Below are positions 26,187-35,128 of a stretch of DNA of 64,000 bases, piece by piece (positions within the stretch are counted from its first letter, which is position 1; each line of letters opens with the position of its first letter). Source of the stretch: DYJE01 sp041660385 (lineage in GTDB: Bacteria; Desulfobacterota; Desulfobacteria; Desulfobacterales; Desulfolunaceae); contig JBAZWJ010000029.1 in the NCBI GenBank assembly GCA_041660385.1, forward strand, positions 1 to 64,000, read 5' to 3'. The notes below the pieces were generated by a model that made no database searches, was not told the DNA's origin, and was given only the letters and a program-made list of their open reading frames with translations. A program made the position numbers and the translations under genes.

Positions 26187-28285
26187 GATCGCATCTCCTT
26201 CTTTTTTTCTACACGGCAGAGCAGGGCTTTGATGGGAACCGACGCCGTCACCGGGCAAAGTGGCTTGTCGTCGGTGATGATGTTGATGTTGATCTTTTCC
26301 CAGCCGTCTTTTTCGCCGTACCAGAACCCGTGGGGGGCATGAACCACACCGGGATGTATGTGGCTGTCAAAGGTGGTTTTGATGTCCACACGGCCTCGCG
26401 GAGACACCAGATCCACCCATTCGCCTTCGGCAATTCCCAGTGATCCAGCCGTATCGGGATGAATCTGAAGAAGGGGATCGGGCGTCCGTTTTTTTAAGGA
26501 CGGAATATTCCGGTGTGACGAATGGTAAAACACGATGTTGCGGCCGCCGGTGGTGAGGATCAGGGGGAAAGCGGACAGCAGTTCGGGACTGCTCACCGGG
26601 CTTTCTCCAGGCTCCCGGAACACGGGCAGGGGAGAAATTCCCATGGCTTTCAAGTATTCTGCGTACAGCTCCACCTTGCGTGACGGGGTTTTGAAGCCGC
26701 CTTTTTTTTCATGGGTTTTATAGGTGAGAGGTGTGGCGAAAACCCCCATGGTCTTGAATGTTTCGAAGGTAAGACCGGTGGGCTCCAGGCGATGGTCCAG
26801 AGCTCCTTCAATGGTTTTAAAATAGCCGTCCAGATTCATCTTCTTTGCCAGATCAATCATGATCTGTTTTTCGTCACGGCAGTCCGGCTGGGGTTCCACG
26901 CATTTGATCTGACTGAACACATGGTTTTTCATCAGAAGGTCTTCCACATCGTCCCGCTCGGACCAGTGGGCCGGAGGCAGGATGATGTCGGCCAGATCCG
27001 TGGTGGGGGTGTGAAAATAATCCACGGCAAAAAGAAAATCAACGGATGAGAGAACGTTTGAAACTCGCCGGGAATTGGGATAGGCACAGACGCTGTTGTT
27101 GGCGAAAAGGCCCAGGGTTTTTACCGGATAGGGTTTCCCTTCTTCAATGGCCGGCCACACGGTCTGGGGCGCGCAAGGAATGGGAATGAACTGGAGCAAG
27201 GGATAGGTGTCCAGTCCCAGTTTTTTTTGGGTCACTTCGGGCGGGAGGTGGGTCATGGGGCTGTAGTCCGGTCCGTAGCAGCTCCGGCGCTTCGTGGGCG
27301 GTGTGCAGTTCAGATTACCTCCAGCCACATCAAGATTCCCGGTGATGGCGGAAATAATGGTAAGAGCCCTTGCCAGATCAAAGGCGTCGTTGGCCTGACA
27401 GACGCCGCCCATGCCGGGACCGATGCAGGCCGGGCCGCTCTGGGCAAAACACACGGCTGCATCGATGATTTTTTGAGCAGGTATCCAGGTGATCGTCGAG
27501 CATCGTTCTGGAGTAAATTCCGCCACATGCTCTTTCAGCTGATCGAATCCGGTGGTCCAGCGTTCCACGAAATCTTTGTCAAACAGATTCTTTTCAATGA
27601 TCACATGGATGAAACAAAGGGCCAGAGCCACATCGGTTCCCGGCCTGATCTGGAGAAAATGATCGGCCTTTTCCGCAAACCGTGTGCGCCGTGGGTCGAT
27701 GACGATGAGCTTTGATCCTTTTTTCAGACCATCGTTGATGTCGTAAAGGTAAAGTCCGGGCCAGGATGCTTCGGGATTGTGGGCCCAGAGAATCATGCAC
27801 CGGCTCTGGGCGTAATCGGGGTCCACCATGCCGAATCCGCAGGTGGCACCGCTTCCCACCACAATGGGCCCGCCGCTCATGTTGGATGGAGCCATATAAT
27901 TCGGAGATCCGAACAGGGTGAGAAACCAGTTCAGGTAAGGCGCCATGCCCCGGGTTGTTCCCGTGCCGAACACCACCGATTCCGCTCCCCATCGTTCACG
28001 GCTGGCCAGCATCCGTTCGCCGATCCGGTCAAGGGCCTGGTCCCAGGTAATGGCCGTAACGCTTCCGCTTTTACTGCGCTTGTCTCTGGCAAGGGGTTGT
28101 CTGATCCGTTCCGGGTGGTAAACAAGCTCCATCACGGCCCGGCCTTTGGGGCAGATGTAGCCGTGGCTGAACGGATGATTTTTGTCGCCTTTGATCCCCG
28201 TGATTTTTCCGTCGGCCACAGACACAAGCACTCCGCAACGGGAATGGCATTCAAAACAGATGGTTTTTATCGTTGTTTCACTCAT
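26183..28285 (-). CDS. Molybdopterin-dependent oxidoreductase, DMSO-reductase superfamily (second copy type)
   Basis: The 700-residue catalytic subunit binds a [4Fe-4S] cluster through C10-x2-C13-x3-C17 and C45 (YICPKG) and a bis-molybdopterin cofactor. Downstream blocks include WAHNPEASWPG, GPGMGGVCQANDAFDLARA and the C-terminal HAPHGFWYGEKDG. It lacks a twin-arginine signal and has no adjoining iron-sulfur subunit, so it is probably cytoplasmic. It differs clearly from the enzyme at 11145-13382. The start at 28285 follows GGAGGTAACC; the longer frame to 28342 runs through the operator region. Two ATTGTTC..ACAAT sites and a promoter lie 56-95 bases upstream, probably bound by the GntR regulator encoded divergently. 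Confidence 0.88.
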   Translation of the reverse strand: MSETTIKTICFECHSRCGVLVSVADGKITGIKGDKNHPFSHGYICPKGRAVMELVYHPERIRQPLARDKRSKSGSVTAITWDQALDRIGERMLASRERWGAESVVFGTGTTRGMAPYLNWFLTLFGSPNYMAPSNMSGGPIVVGSGATCGFGMVDPDYAQSRCMILWAHNPEASWPGLYLYDINDGLKKGSKLIVIDPRRTRFAEKADHFLQIRPGTDVALALCFIHVIIEKNLFDKDFVERWTTGFDQLKEHVAEFTPERCSTITWIPAQKIIDAAVCFAQSGPACIGPGMGGVCQANDAFDLARALTIISAITGNLDVAGGNLNCTPPTKRRSCYGPDYSPMTHLPPEVTQKKLGLDTYPLLQFIPIPCAPQTVWPAIEEGKPYPVKTLGLFANNSVCAYPNSRRVSNVLSSVDFLFAVDYFHTPTTDLADIILPPAHWSERDDVEDLLMKNHVFSQIKCVEPQPDCRDEKQIMIDLAKKMNLDGYFKTIEGALDHRLEPTGLTFETFKTMGVFATPLTYKTHEKKGGFKTPSRKVELYAEYLKAMGISPLPVFREPGESPVSSPELLSAFPLILTTGGRNIVFYHSSHRNIPSLKKRTPDPLLQIHPDTAGSLGIAEGEWVDLVSPRGRVDIKTTFDSHIHPGVVHAPHGFWYGEKDGWEKININIITDDKPLCPVTASVPIKALLCRVEKKKEMRS

Positions 28286-28340
28286 GGTTACCTCCGATGC
28301 GGCTTGTGTGTGCCGGAAATGGTTTTTAATAATGGTTTGC

Positions 28341-28376
28341 ATTGTTCAAACAATATTGATTTATTGTTCGTACAAT
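28341..28376. promoter_or_regulatory. Twin ATTGTTC-N2-ACAAT operator sites, probable GntR/FCD targets
   Basis: ATTGTTCAAACAAT (28341-28354) and ATTGTTCGTACAAT (28363-28376) are near-perfect palindromes whose centres are 22 bp apart, two helical turns. GntR regulators of the FCD group commonly bind TTGT-N-ACAA-type palindromes. The sites overlap a predicted promoter for the minus-strand oxidoreductase operon, and a GntR/FCD gene is encoded divergently at 28870. Confidence 0.7.
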
Positions 28377-28381
28377 GTCAA
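28352..28381 (-). promoter_or_regulatory. Promoter of the molybdopterin oxidoreductase-alcohol dehydrogenase operon
   Basis: On the minus strand TTGACA (28381-28376) and AATATT (28357-28352) are 18 bases apart, pointing to the gene that starts at 28285. Both operator palindromes overlap this promoter, which fits repression. Confidence 0.5.
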
Positions 28382-28437
28382 GATGATATTTAGAATTGAC
28401 ATGACGGGGCGTTGATGTATAGCAGCTTATAGTGTTT

Positions 28438-28661
28438 TGCCCCAACGGGGCTGCGGCATAAAGCCCAGGGTTGCGGCGAAAGCCGCTACCCTGGGACATT
28501 TCCGATTATGATTTTCAACCCCAACGGGGTTGCGTAACATTCCCATGAATCGCCAATATCCGGACGCAACCCCGTTGGGGTTGGGGATGTGCGCACAGTG
28601 ATCCCAGGGTAGCGGCGTTGCCGCAACCCTGGGCTATGATACGGAATCCCGTTGGGATTCG
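28438..28661. repeat. Compound inverted repeat of CCCCAACGGGG and CCCAGGGT..GCCGC blocks
   Basis: GCCCAGGGTTGCGGC (28463 on) and its complement-like partner ending CCGCAACCCTGGGC (28634) form the outer pair, and CAACCCCAACGGGGTTGCG (28517-28535) and CGCAACCCCGTTGGGGTTG (28565-28583) form the inner pair. Each block is also a local hairpin. CCCCAACGGGG at 28440 and ATCCCGTTGGGAT at 28646-28658 extend the pattern. No gene lies within it. It separates the oxidoreductase operator region from the GntR gene. Confidence 0.75.
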
Positions 28662-28777
28662 ATGCGGATTGTATCATTGAATGCCTTAGCCTGACGACTA
28701 TGCCCTTCCGGGGGCCAGATTTTAAAAATCTGGACAAATCGGAATTGATTCATTCGACCAGAGAGCATAAATAAAAA

Positions 28778-28828
28778 CCTGTTTGTCAAACTTTTTAAAA
28801 GTTTGGCCCCCGGCAGGGCCACCGGAGG
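28778..28828. repeat. 51-bp dispersed element, copy 1 (inverted copy at 61583-61633)
   Basis: It starts ACCTGTTTGTCAAACTTTT, contains the hairpin CAAACTTTTTAAAAGTTTG and a GGCCCCCGGCAGGGCC hairpin, and ends CCGGAGG. The reverse complement of 61583-61633 matches it with only two or three differences. Both copies lie between genes. Confidence 0.75.
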
Positions 28829-28869
28829 TTATGAATTGAAAATAAAGCATAACCACGAAAGGTTATAAA

Positions 28870-29616
28870 ATGAATAAAGACACCCCATCGGTACAGGATA
28901 TCGTGGATCAGCTGCTTCAGCAGATTTACTTGAAAAAACTCAAGCCCGAAGAGAAACTTCCGCCGTTCCGAAGTCATGCCGGTGAGCTGGGTGTGGACCC
29001 CGCATCGCTCCGGGCAGCTTTGAAGCAGCTTGAAACCATGAACCTCCTGGACATCCGGCGAAGTGACGGAACTTATGTGAAACCCTTCACCCAGAATGCG
29101 GGCCTTGATTTCTTGTCCCGCCTTTTTTCAATCAAGCCACCGAAGGACGACGACAGTGTGGTGGATGACTTCCTGGTGGACGAGGCCCTGGCGTTCTGGA
29201 ACATGGTTTTCCCTGAAATCCTGGTTGTGGCCAGCCGGAACATGTCTCCCCTTGATGTGAAATCCTTCATCGAAATCATCGACCGCCAGATTGCGGATGT
29301 GGACACGGTGGAAACCCTTGTGGTCCTGGATATTGAGCTTCAGGACAGAATCGCCGAAAAGGCCAACAACATGGTTGTTACCCTTATGTTCAACTCGTTG
29401 AAACCGTTGAGAATCAGGCTCACGGATTTTTTCTACAGCAAACTCACCCGTGACACACGTCTCCACTTTCTGTCTATGAAGAAAAAAGGCCTCTACCGAC
29501 AGATGAGCGGTGATCTGGATCTTAAATGGTCGGCGGAAGAGCATAGGAAAACCCTTGAATCCTACCGGATGACCATTCGAGAGGAGATGATGAAGAAGAT
29601 GATCAGTGAAAAATGA
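28870..29616 (+). CDS. GntR-family transcriptional regulator with FCD ligand domain
   Basis: The 248-residue protein has an N-terminal GntR winged helix (DQLLQQIYLKKLKPEEKLPPFR, then LRAALKQLETMNLLDIRRSDGTYVKPF) and a helical C-terminal domain of the FCD type, which usually binds a carboxylic acid, often through a metal. It lies divergent to the oxidoreductase-dehydrogenase operon, whose control region carries two GntR-type palindromes. It is therefore the likely regulator of that operon. A strong terminator follows 28 bases after the stop. Confidence 0.87.
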   Translation: MNKDTPSVQDIVDQLLQQIYLKKLKPEEKLPPFRSHAGELGVDPASLRAALKQLETMNLLDIRRSDGTYVKPFTQNAGLDFLSRLFSIKPPKDDDSVVDDFLVDEALAFWNMVFPEILVVASRNMSPLDVKSFIEIIDRQIADVDTVETLVVLDIELQDRIAEKANNMVVTLMFNSLKPLRIRLTDFFYSKLTRDTRLHFLSMKKKGLYRQMSGDLDLKWSAEEHRKTLESYRMTIREEMMKKMISEK

Positions 29617-29644
29617 GAATAGTACGGCGTTGTAAAAGCTTTCC

Positions 29645-29677
29645 AAGCCGGTGTTTAGAAAAACACCGGCTTTTTTT
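29645..29677 (+). terminator. Rho-independent terminator after the GntR gene
   Basis: AAGCCGGTGTTT pairs perfectly with AAACACCGGCTT around an AGAA loop, and seven T follow. It ends the GntR transcript and lies between convergent genes. Confidence 0.92.
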
Positions 29678-29699
29678 ATTGAATCGTGTCGTGTCTCAT

Positions 29700-30023
29700 T
29701 TATCTCAACCTTGAACATTGATAGGCCTTTTCAAGCTTTTTCCTGTTGCCCGAGCAGCGCATCTGATTTGCAGTGTGTTTTTTTTCATCATTAAGGATCG
29801 AAAGGGTCTTGCTGATTTCATTGGATACAATCGATAAGTGATCGCTTAGTGACTCCGGTGATATTTCAAAGGCATCCCCCATGTGTTGTATAATCACTTC
29901 GCATTCCTGGACAATTCGGATTACATTTTCCCTGTACATTCCAAGAGCCGGAAGTCCGATTTTAAGCGGTTGCGCGTGTTGTGATAGGGCTTCAGCGATA
30001 CGATGTTTGAAATCTTCTTTCAT
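29700..30023 (-). CDS. Small protein at the end of the flagellar operon, unknown
   Basis: The 107-residue product starts 17 bases after the fliD stop with AAGGAG before its ATG, so it is the last gene of the flagellar hook operon. The first 80 residues are predicted helical with a buried-heptad look, similar in size to flagellar chaperones of the FliT/FlgN type. The last 20 residues contain C-S-G-N-R-K-K-x-x-K-x-Y-Q-C, which has the spacing and basic character of a small metal-binding tail. I do not recognise the family. A chaperone role for FliD or the hook-associated proteins is inferred from position only. Confidence 0.7.
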   Translation of the reverse strand: MKEDFKHRIAEALSQHAQPLKIGLPALGMYRENVIRIVQECEVIIQHMGDAFEISPESLSDHLSIVSNEISKTLSILNDEKKHTANQMRCSGNRKKLEKAYQCSRLR

Positions 30024-30040
30024 AGATAAGCTCCTTATTA

Positions 30041-31450
30041 TTATGAGTTGATCGTGGAAACGGTGTCGATCATGGATTCTACGGCTGTTTTAAGGGATTC
30101 CAGTTCAGCGAGTTTTGATTCCAATGTATTGTAATAATCCCAGAGACGCTCTTCCCGCTTGTCGATGAGGAGTTGTTTGGATTCGATTTCATCATCAAGT
30201 TTATCTATGGATTCCTGATATGAATCTGTGCGGCTTTCAAGGATACCGCCGGACTGGGTGTAAGATTCCAGATAATCGTAGAGTTTTACGGCCAAGCCCT
30301 CGTTGCCTTCATCGTCACTGGTAAAAAAGGAGACGATGTCTTCTTCATTATCTTCGATGATGTCGCTGAATGTGTCCAAATCGAAATCCAGTGTTCCATC
30401 GTCGGTCAATTCAATGCCCAGGGCAGAAAGGCTGTTTACAGAGTCTGATACACCATCCACCGTCGTTTTTAGAAGATTAACAACGCCGTTTTTGATGATG
30501 GTTGCACTGTAGTCTCCAAATAGCGTTCCTGAATCTCCCGAGTCAGAATCGAAGTATTGTTCTTCGCCAAACACTGAAATCATGTTGTTGTATGCATCTA
30601 CAAACGCCTGTAACGCACTTTCCATGCCGCTGTATTGTTTTTTTACTTCAACAGTGACGCTGCTTTCTTCTTCGTCTTCATCCGTTTTGACAAGCGTGAA
30701 CGTTACTCCATTAATCAAATCATCAATGGTGTTTTCGCTTCGTTCAATATCGAGTCCATTGAACGTAAAAGAAGCTTTTTCCGCTGCCTGAGAAATATCC
30801 ATAGACTGGTTTTCAGGATCGGAATAAAGCCTTGATAGGCCGTTTGTATCGCTTGTGGAACCGTCGCCGTCTTCCTTTATAGAAAAATTGATCGATTCTC
30901 CGGTGCTGTCAGCCGTGAGCGACAATGCGTATTTGTTGTCGGATAATTGGATGATAGTGGCAGAAACACCGGAGTCCGATTCGTTTATGGCTTCGGCTAT
31001 TCCTTCCAGCGTGTTATTTGTCGAATCAATGGTTATTTCTGTTGATTCGTTGTCCCCTGTTCCTATGGAAAGGGTTCCTGTTCCAATTTTCTCATCGGTT
31101 GAAGTAAAACCATCGTAGCTGTTAATGATTTCCGTTTTTGCGATATTTTTAACCGTGATGCTGTAAGAGCCTGTATTCGCATCGTCATCGGCGCTGACTT
31201 TGAGGATGTCGCTGTCGCTGGTCGTGGCCGAATAAGATATGAATTCTGTGGGGTCACTTAGTGTTTCCATGGTTTCCTGCAAGGTGGCCAGGACCGATGT
31301 GATGGAACCGTAAGACGATATCTTGGCTTCGTAGTCGCTCTGTTTTGCTTGAAGATTGTAAATCGGCTGTTTCTCCACCTCAATGGTAGCATTTATGATG
31401 GATTCGTAGTCTATTCCGGAAATGAGTCCCGATGTTGCTGAAATGGACAT
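30041..31450 (-). CDS. fliD: Flagellar hook-associated protein 2 (filament cap)
   Basis: FliD caps the growing filament and folds flagellin as it emerges. The 469-residue protein has the FliD N-terminal signature (SGLISGIDYESIINATIEVEKQPI), a variable acidic middle and the conserved C-terminal helical part (GGILESRTDSYQESIDKLDDEIESKQ, ending in a coiled coil). The middle is rich in Ser, Asp and Thr, as in other exposed flagellar proteins. It follows flgL by 34 bases in one minus-strand operon. Confidence 0.92.
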   Translation of the reverse strand: MSISATSGLISGIDYESIINATIEVEKQPIYNLQAKQSDYEAKISSYGSITSVLATLQETMETLSDPTEFISYSATTSDSDILKVSADDDANTGSYSITVKNIAKTEIINSYDGFTSTDEKIGTGTLSIGTGDNESTEITIDSTNNTLEGIAEAINESDSGVSATIIQLSDNKYALSLTADSTGESINFSIKEDGDGSTSDTNGLSRLYSDPENQSMDISQAAEKASFTFNGLDIERSENTIDDLINGVTFTLVKTDEDEEESSVTVEVKKQYSGMESALQAFVDAYNNMISVFGEEQYFDSDSGDSGTLFGDYSATIIKNGVVNLLKTTVDGVSDSVNSLSALGIELTDDGTLDFDLDTFSDIIEDNEEDIVSFFTSDDEGNEGLAVKLYDYLESYTQSGGILESRTDSYQESIDKLDDEIESKQLLIDKREERLWDYYNTLESKLAELESLKTAVESMIDTVSTINS

Positions 31451-31484
31451 GATGGTTTCCCCCTTTTTTATTTGTTAGTTTTCG

Positions 31485-33017
31485 TTAAATATAGTCGAGT
31501 ATGGATAATGATGTGACCTTCGAATAAGCTGAAAGAGCCGCTTCATATGCAGTTTGACGGGCTGACAGGTCCGATAGGCTCTTCACCATGTCCGTGTCTT
31601 CCGTTCCTCCTTTTTCTGTTTCAAGGTTGAGAAGAAGGGTGTCGATGACGCTGTCCCTGGTTTCCAGCAGATTTTCCTTGATACCTGCAAGGGAAATTTG
31701 GGTGGTGGTATGATCATACTGGGCGTTCAGGCGGGTGATGGCTCGGCTGATTCCGTCTGTGTTATCATTTTTTAATGAATCTCGGAGATCAATCAGGCTC
31801 TGGAAAATTCCCCATGTGACGTCGTTAGCGCCTGAATAGGATGTTGCACCTGTATTATCGGCGCTGCTTCCGAATCCGATATCCTCTCCGATAGTGGTTC
31901 CATAGTTTGAACCCGATTCCCACAACAACGAAAGATCCGTAAGGGTTCCTCCGGCATCCGTGATGCTGAATGAAGCGGTGCTTTCATTGTAAATTACACT
32001 GTAATCCACAGCTGGCTGGGCTGTGACGTCGAATGTAACAGTCTGGGGGAGGGTTGATGATTCAATGGCAACGGTAAGATCTGCAAGATCATCACCGTCA
32101 AGATCAATGATCGCCTGGCTTTCATTGCTGTCGGCCATAAGATTTGCGGTGGTATAACCGCCGTTATCGGTTAAGACCCAGCCTGAGCCGTTCCAGTCAA
32201 GCTGAAACGGGCTGGTGCTTGCCTGAGTCAAAGATGCGTAATCCGCAACGTTCACCGTGGTGTCCACTCCCGTGGAGTTTGTAATGGAGGTCAGTCTGTA
32301 TGGTGTCGCAGATGCTTCTTCCATGGCGCTTTCCATAACTTGGGCCAATTCCTGTGGGCTGTAGTCACCTTCAGGAATGACAGCCGTCAATTGAGCAGAA
32401 TTTGGATATTCTCTGAAATCAAGGTTCTGGTTTGTACTGTCTACACGTACTGTGCTGCTGAAAAATGCCTGATCTCCAGGAATACTTACATCGGCGTAAA
32501 AACTGCTTCCTGTGTTGATCTGAAAACTGTTGCTTTCTCCATTATACGTGACCGCTGTAGGCCAGATGTTGTTATCAAACGAAAAGGGTGCCGTGTCGGT
32601 GGCTTTCCCTGAAAAAAGGTACGACCCGTTGATCTTTGTGCCTGAAACGGTTTTGAGATTGAGGATAATGTCGTTGATCTGTTCGGATACAGCCTGTCTG
32701 TCCACTGCACTCATGGTGGCGTTAACCATCTGGATGGCAGTATTCTTGGCAGTCTCAATGGTTTCCTGGACGTTGGCGAGCACTGTCTCTGTGTTGCTCA
32801 GCCAGGATGTGCCGGTGACGATGTTTCGTTTGATCTGGTTTATAGCTGAAATGGACGTGTCAGCTGAAAGAATCCGTGTGTATCCCGTGGGATCATCTGC
32901 GGCCCGGTTGATTTTTTTTCCGGTGGATACGTTTTCGGATATCTTCGTGAGTCTGTTGAGATTGGTGTTGATCTGTTCTATCCCCGATTGGTAAAGGGTT
33001 CTTGTTGCCACGCGCAT
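31485..33017 (-). CDS. flgL: Flagellar hook-associated protein 3 (hook-filament junction)
   Basis: FlgL forms the second junction layer between hook and filament. The N-terminus (MRVATRTLYQSGIEQINTNLNRL) and the D0/D1 block KKINRAADDPTGYTRIL match flagellin-type junction proteins, and the C-terminal SLSDLSARQTAYEAALSAYSKV closes the coiled coil. At 510 residues it is much longer than the 317 of Escherichia coli, the extra length being a Ser/Thr/Asp-rich central domain. I chose the ATG at 33017, preceded by GGAGGAACAT; a frame start at 33032 would overlap the flgK stop. Confidence 0.92.
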   Translation of the reverse strand: MRVATRTLYQSGIEQINTNLNRLTKISENVSTGKKINRAADDPTGYTRILSADTSISAINQIKRNIVTGTSWLSNTETVLANVQETIETAKNTAIQMVNATMSAVDRQAVSEQINDIILNLKTVSGTKINGSYLFSGKATDTAPFSFDNNIWPTAVTYNGESNSFQINTGSSFYADVSIPGDQAFFSSTVRVDSTNQNLDFREYPNSAQLTAVIPEGDYSPQELAQVMESAMEEASATPYRLTSITNSTGVDTTVNVADYASLTQASTSPFQLDWNGSGWVLTDNGGYTTANLMADSNESQAIIDLDGDDLADLTVAIESSTLPQTVTFDVTAQPAVDYSVIYNESTASFSITDAGGTLTDLSLLWESGSNYGTTIGEDIGFGSSADNTGATSYSGANDVTWGIFQSLIDLRDSLKNDNTDGISRAITRLNAQYDHTTTQISLAGIKENLLETRDSVIDTLLLNLETEKGGTEDTDMVKSLSDLSARQTAYEAALSAYSKVTSLSILDYI

Positions 33018-33031
33018 GGTATGTTCCTCCA

Positions 33032-35086
33032 CTATCTGATGGATAAAAGAGTGTCCAGCATCTCATCCGCGATTGAAAGGAGCTTGGACGCTGCGCTGTA
33101 TGCTGTCTGGTACTTGGTCAGGTTGATGACCTCTTCATCCAGGGATACGGCTGAAACTGAATCCCTTTGTTCTTGAAGGGAATTCACCAGCTCTTGATAA
33201 TTTTCCGTCTGGATTCCCGAAATTTTCGCCTGGATTCCGATTTCCGAAGCAAGACTTTCGAAAAGTTCTGCGGCTGTACCATCAATGGAGCTGGATGTCG
33301 CATCGCTGCCTCTGTTAAACTCCCAGCGAACTGAAATGAGGCTTGTATCCTGAATAGCTGAAGTGAGCAGGGCATTGGAATTGTCACCCGATGTGATAGC
33401 ACCTGTGGCCGAATTGATCTGGCCTGTTTGTAACCGGGATGTGTCGGATATGAAAGAATCTACGGCCATGGTTGATGCGTCCGTTCCGGTGAAAAATGTG
33501 TTTAAGCCCAGAATGGCGGCAAGCCCACTGTTGGTGCCGTTGTCGTTTCCAAATGCGAAGCTGTACTGTGATGAATCGGGAGAAAGCATGAGACGCCCGT
33601 TTGAAACAGAGGCCGAGACACCACCACCTGCGGCGGATATGGCTGTGTTGATATCGGTGGCCAGATCGGACAGGGTGTAAGCGGAAACATTTTCTGAAGG
33701 GACGCCTTCTGAATCGGTGGTCACCGTGAAAGTTCCACCGTTGAAAGGACCTGATTCGGCAGAAAGATCAAGTGTCAGGCCGTCAATCTCAAAAACAGTG
33801 GAAAGATTACCTGCTTCTATGGTAAAGCGGCCCTCGGTCATGCCGGAAGACCAGGTAATTGTCACATCGCTTGCGCCTCCCATTGTTGCTGTGGGCGGAT
33901 CGACCTTGAATACGTAGGTGTCGTTCACGCTGTTTGCTGTTCCATTGACATCGAAGGTTGTGGCTGAAACAGGGTTGAGATTGGAAAGATCCACGGAAAC
34001 ATCCGTGAAGGTGGAGGGGGTCGTGGTTGAATTTTTGATCCAAAGAACGAACTCGGCAGAGGTGTCAAGTTTATCTGCAAAATCAAGGGTTGAGAAAAGA
34101 CCACTGGAATCGACAGCATAGCTTCCGGTCATGGATTGGGACATATAATCCGACCCAACACCTTGGGATGTCTGAAGGTTGACCTGGTATATCAGGGCTT
34201 CGGACAGTCCGTCCAGTTCAGCCTGGAGTTCGGGCAGGGTTTCGTCACGGATTTCAAGCCAGCCTTTGAGCTGTCCCTTTGTTATGCTGTCCGTGATATC
34301 CACATCGTTATCCGTACCGTTCCACAGGATCTGGCCCGATGAGTATTCAAGGGTGTGAGAGCTGTTGCCCGAAACAAGGGGAAAGCTTTTAGCCGTTAAA
34401 ACCGAAACGGAACCGTCGCTTTCTTCAAAGGTTGTGATACCGGCCATAGATGAAAGTTCAGAGAGTAGAGCGCTACGCTGATCCCTCAAATCGTTGGCTG
34501 TTCCACCTCCTGATTCAACGGAAACAATGTCTGAGTTTAATCCGGCTATTTGCGCTGTGATGCTGTTGATTTGAGATACGGAGGTTCCCATTTCATTGTC
34601 TAAGTTGCCCTTGATATCATTTAAACTCTGGCTCAGAGAATTGAACTGCTCTGCAAGTTGCTCCCCAGTTTCGTATACCACCATTCGTTCTGCATCACCT
34701 GACGGATTGTTCGATAGATCGCTCCATGCATTCCAGAATTCGGAGACAAGAGCGCTTAGTCCGTTTTCCCCATTGGAAGCGATGATGTTTTCAAGTGAGC
34801 TGAGGTACAGTTCTTTTTCTTCATAACAGGCGAGAGCTGATTTTTTGTCCATGAGAGACGATTCAAGATAGGCGTCGCTGACACTTTTGATCTGGGAAAC
34901 GGAAACTCCATTGCCAAGAACAAGAGAACCGATTTTAACCGATGTGCCGGACGTCATGTCAAGGGTCTGGCGGGTGTAATTCTCGTTGTCCACATTGGCC
35001 ACATTCTGCCCGGTGACACTGATGCCGTACTGTTGGGCCGAAAGGGCAAGTTTTGCGATGCTGAGGGTCGATCCTATTCCTGTCAT
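33032..35086 (-). CDS. flgK: Flagellar hook-associated protein 1
   Basis: FlgK is the first junction protein on the hook. The N-terminus has LSIAKLALSAQQYGISVTGQNVANVDNENYTRQ, the rod/hook/HAP signature, and the C-terminus ends with the D0 helix NLTKYQTAYSAASKLLSIADEMLDTLL. At 684 residues it is longer than the usual 550 because of an enlarged central region rich in Ser and Thr. AAAGGAGG precedes the start. It lies between flgE and flgL in the operon. Confidence 0.93.
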   Translation of the reverse strand: MTGIGSTLSIAKLALSAQQYGISVTGQNVANVDNENYTRQTLDMTSGTSVKIGSLVLGNGVSVSQIKSVSDAYLESSLMDKKSALACYEEKELYLSSLENIIASNGENGLSALVSEFWNAWSDLSNNPSGDAERMVVYETGEQLAEQFNSLSQSLNDIKGNLDNEMGTSVSQINSITAQIAGLNSDIVSVESGGGTANDLRDQRSALLSELSSMAGITTFEESDGSVSVLTAKSFPLVSGNSSHTLEYSSGQILWNGTDNDVDITDSITKGQLKGWLEIRDETLPELQAELDGLSEALIYQVNLQTSQGVGSDYMSQSMTGSYAVDSSGLFSTLDFADKLDTSAEFVLWIKNSTTTPSTFTDVSVDLSNLNPVSATTFDVNGTANSVNDTYVFKVDPPTATMGGASDVTITWSSGMTEGRFTIEAGNLSTVFEIDGLTLDLSAESGPFNGGTFTVTTDSEGVPSENVSAYTLSDLATDINTAISAAGGGVSASVSNGRLMLSPDSSQYSFAFGNDNGTNSGLAAILGLNTFFTGTDASTMAVDSFISDTSRLQTGQINSATGAITSGDNSNALLTSAIQDTSLISVRWEFNRGSDATSSSIDGTAAELFESLASEIGIQAKISGIQTENYQELVNSLQEQRDSVSAVSLDEEVINLTKYQTAYSAASKLLSIADEMLDTLLSIR

Positions 35087-35128
35087 GACCGCCTCCTTTG
35101 TTTGTATTCATTGATATTCAATTTCAGC

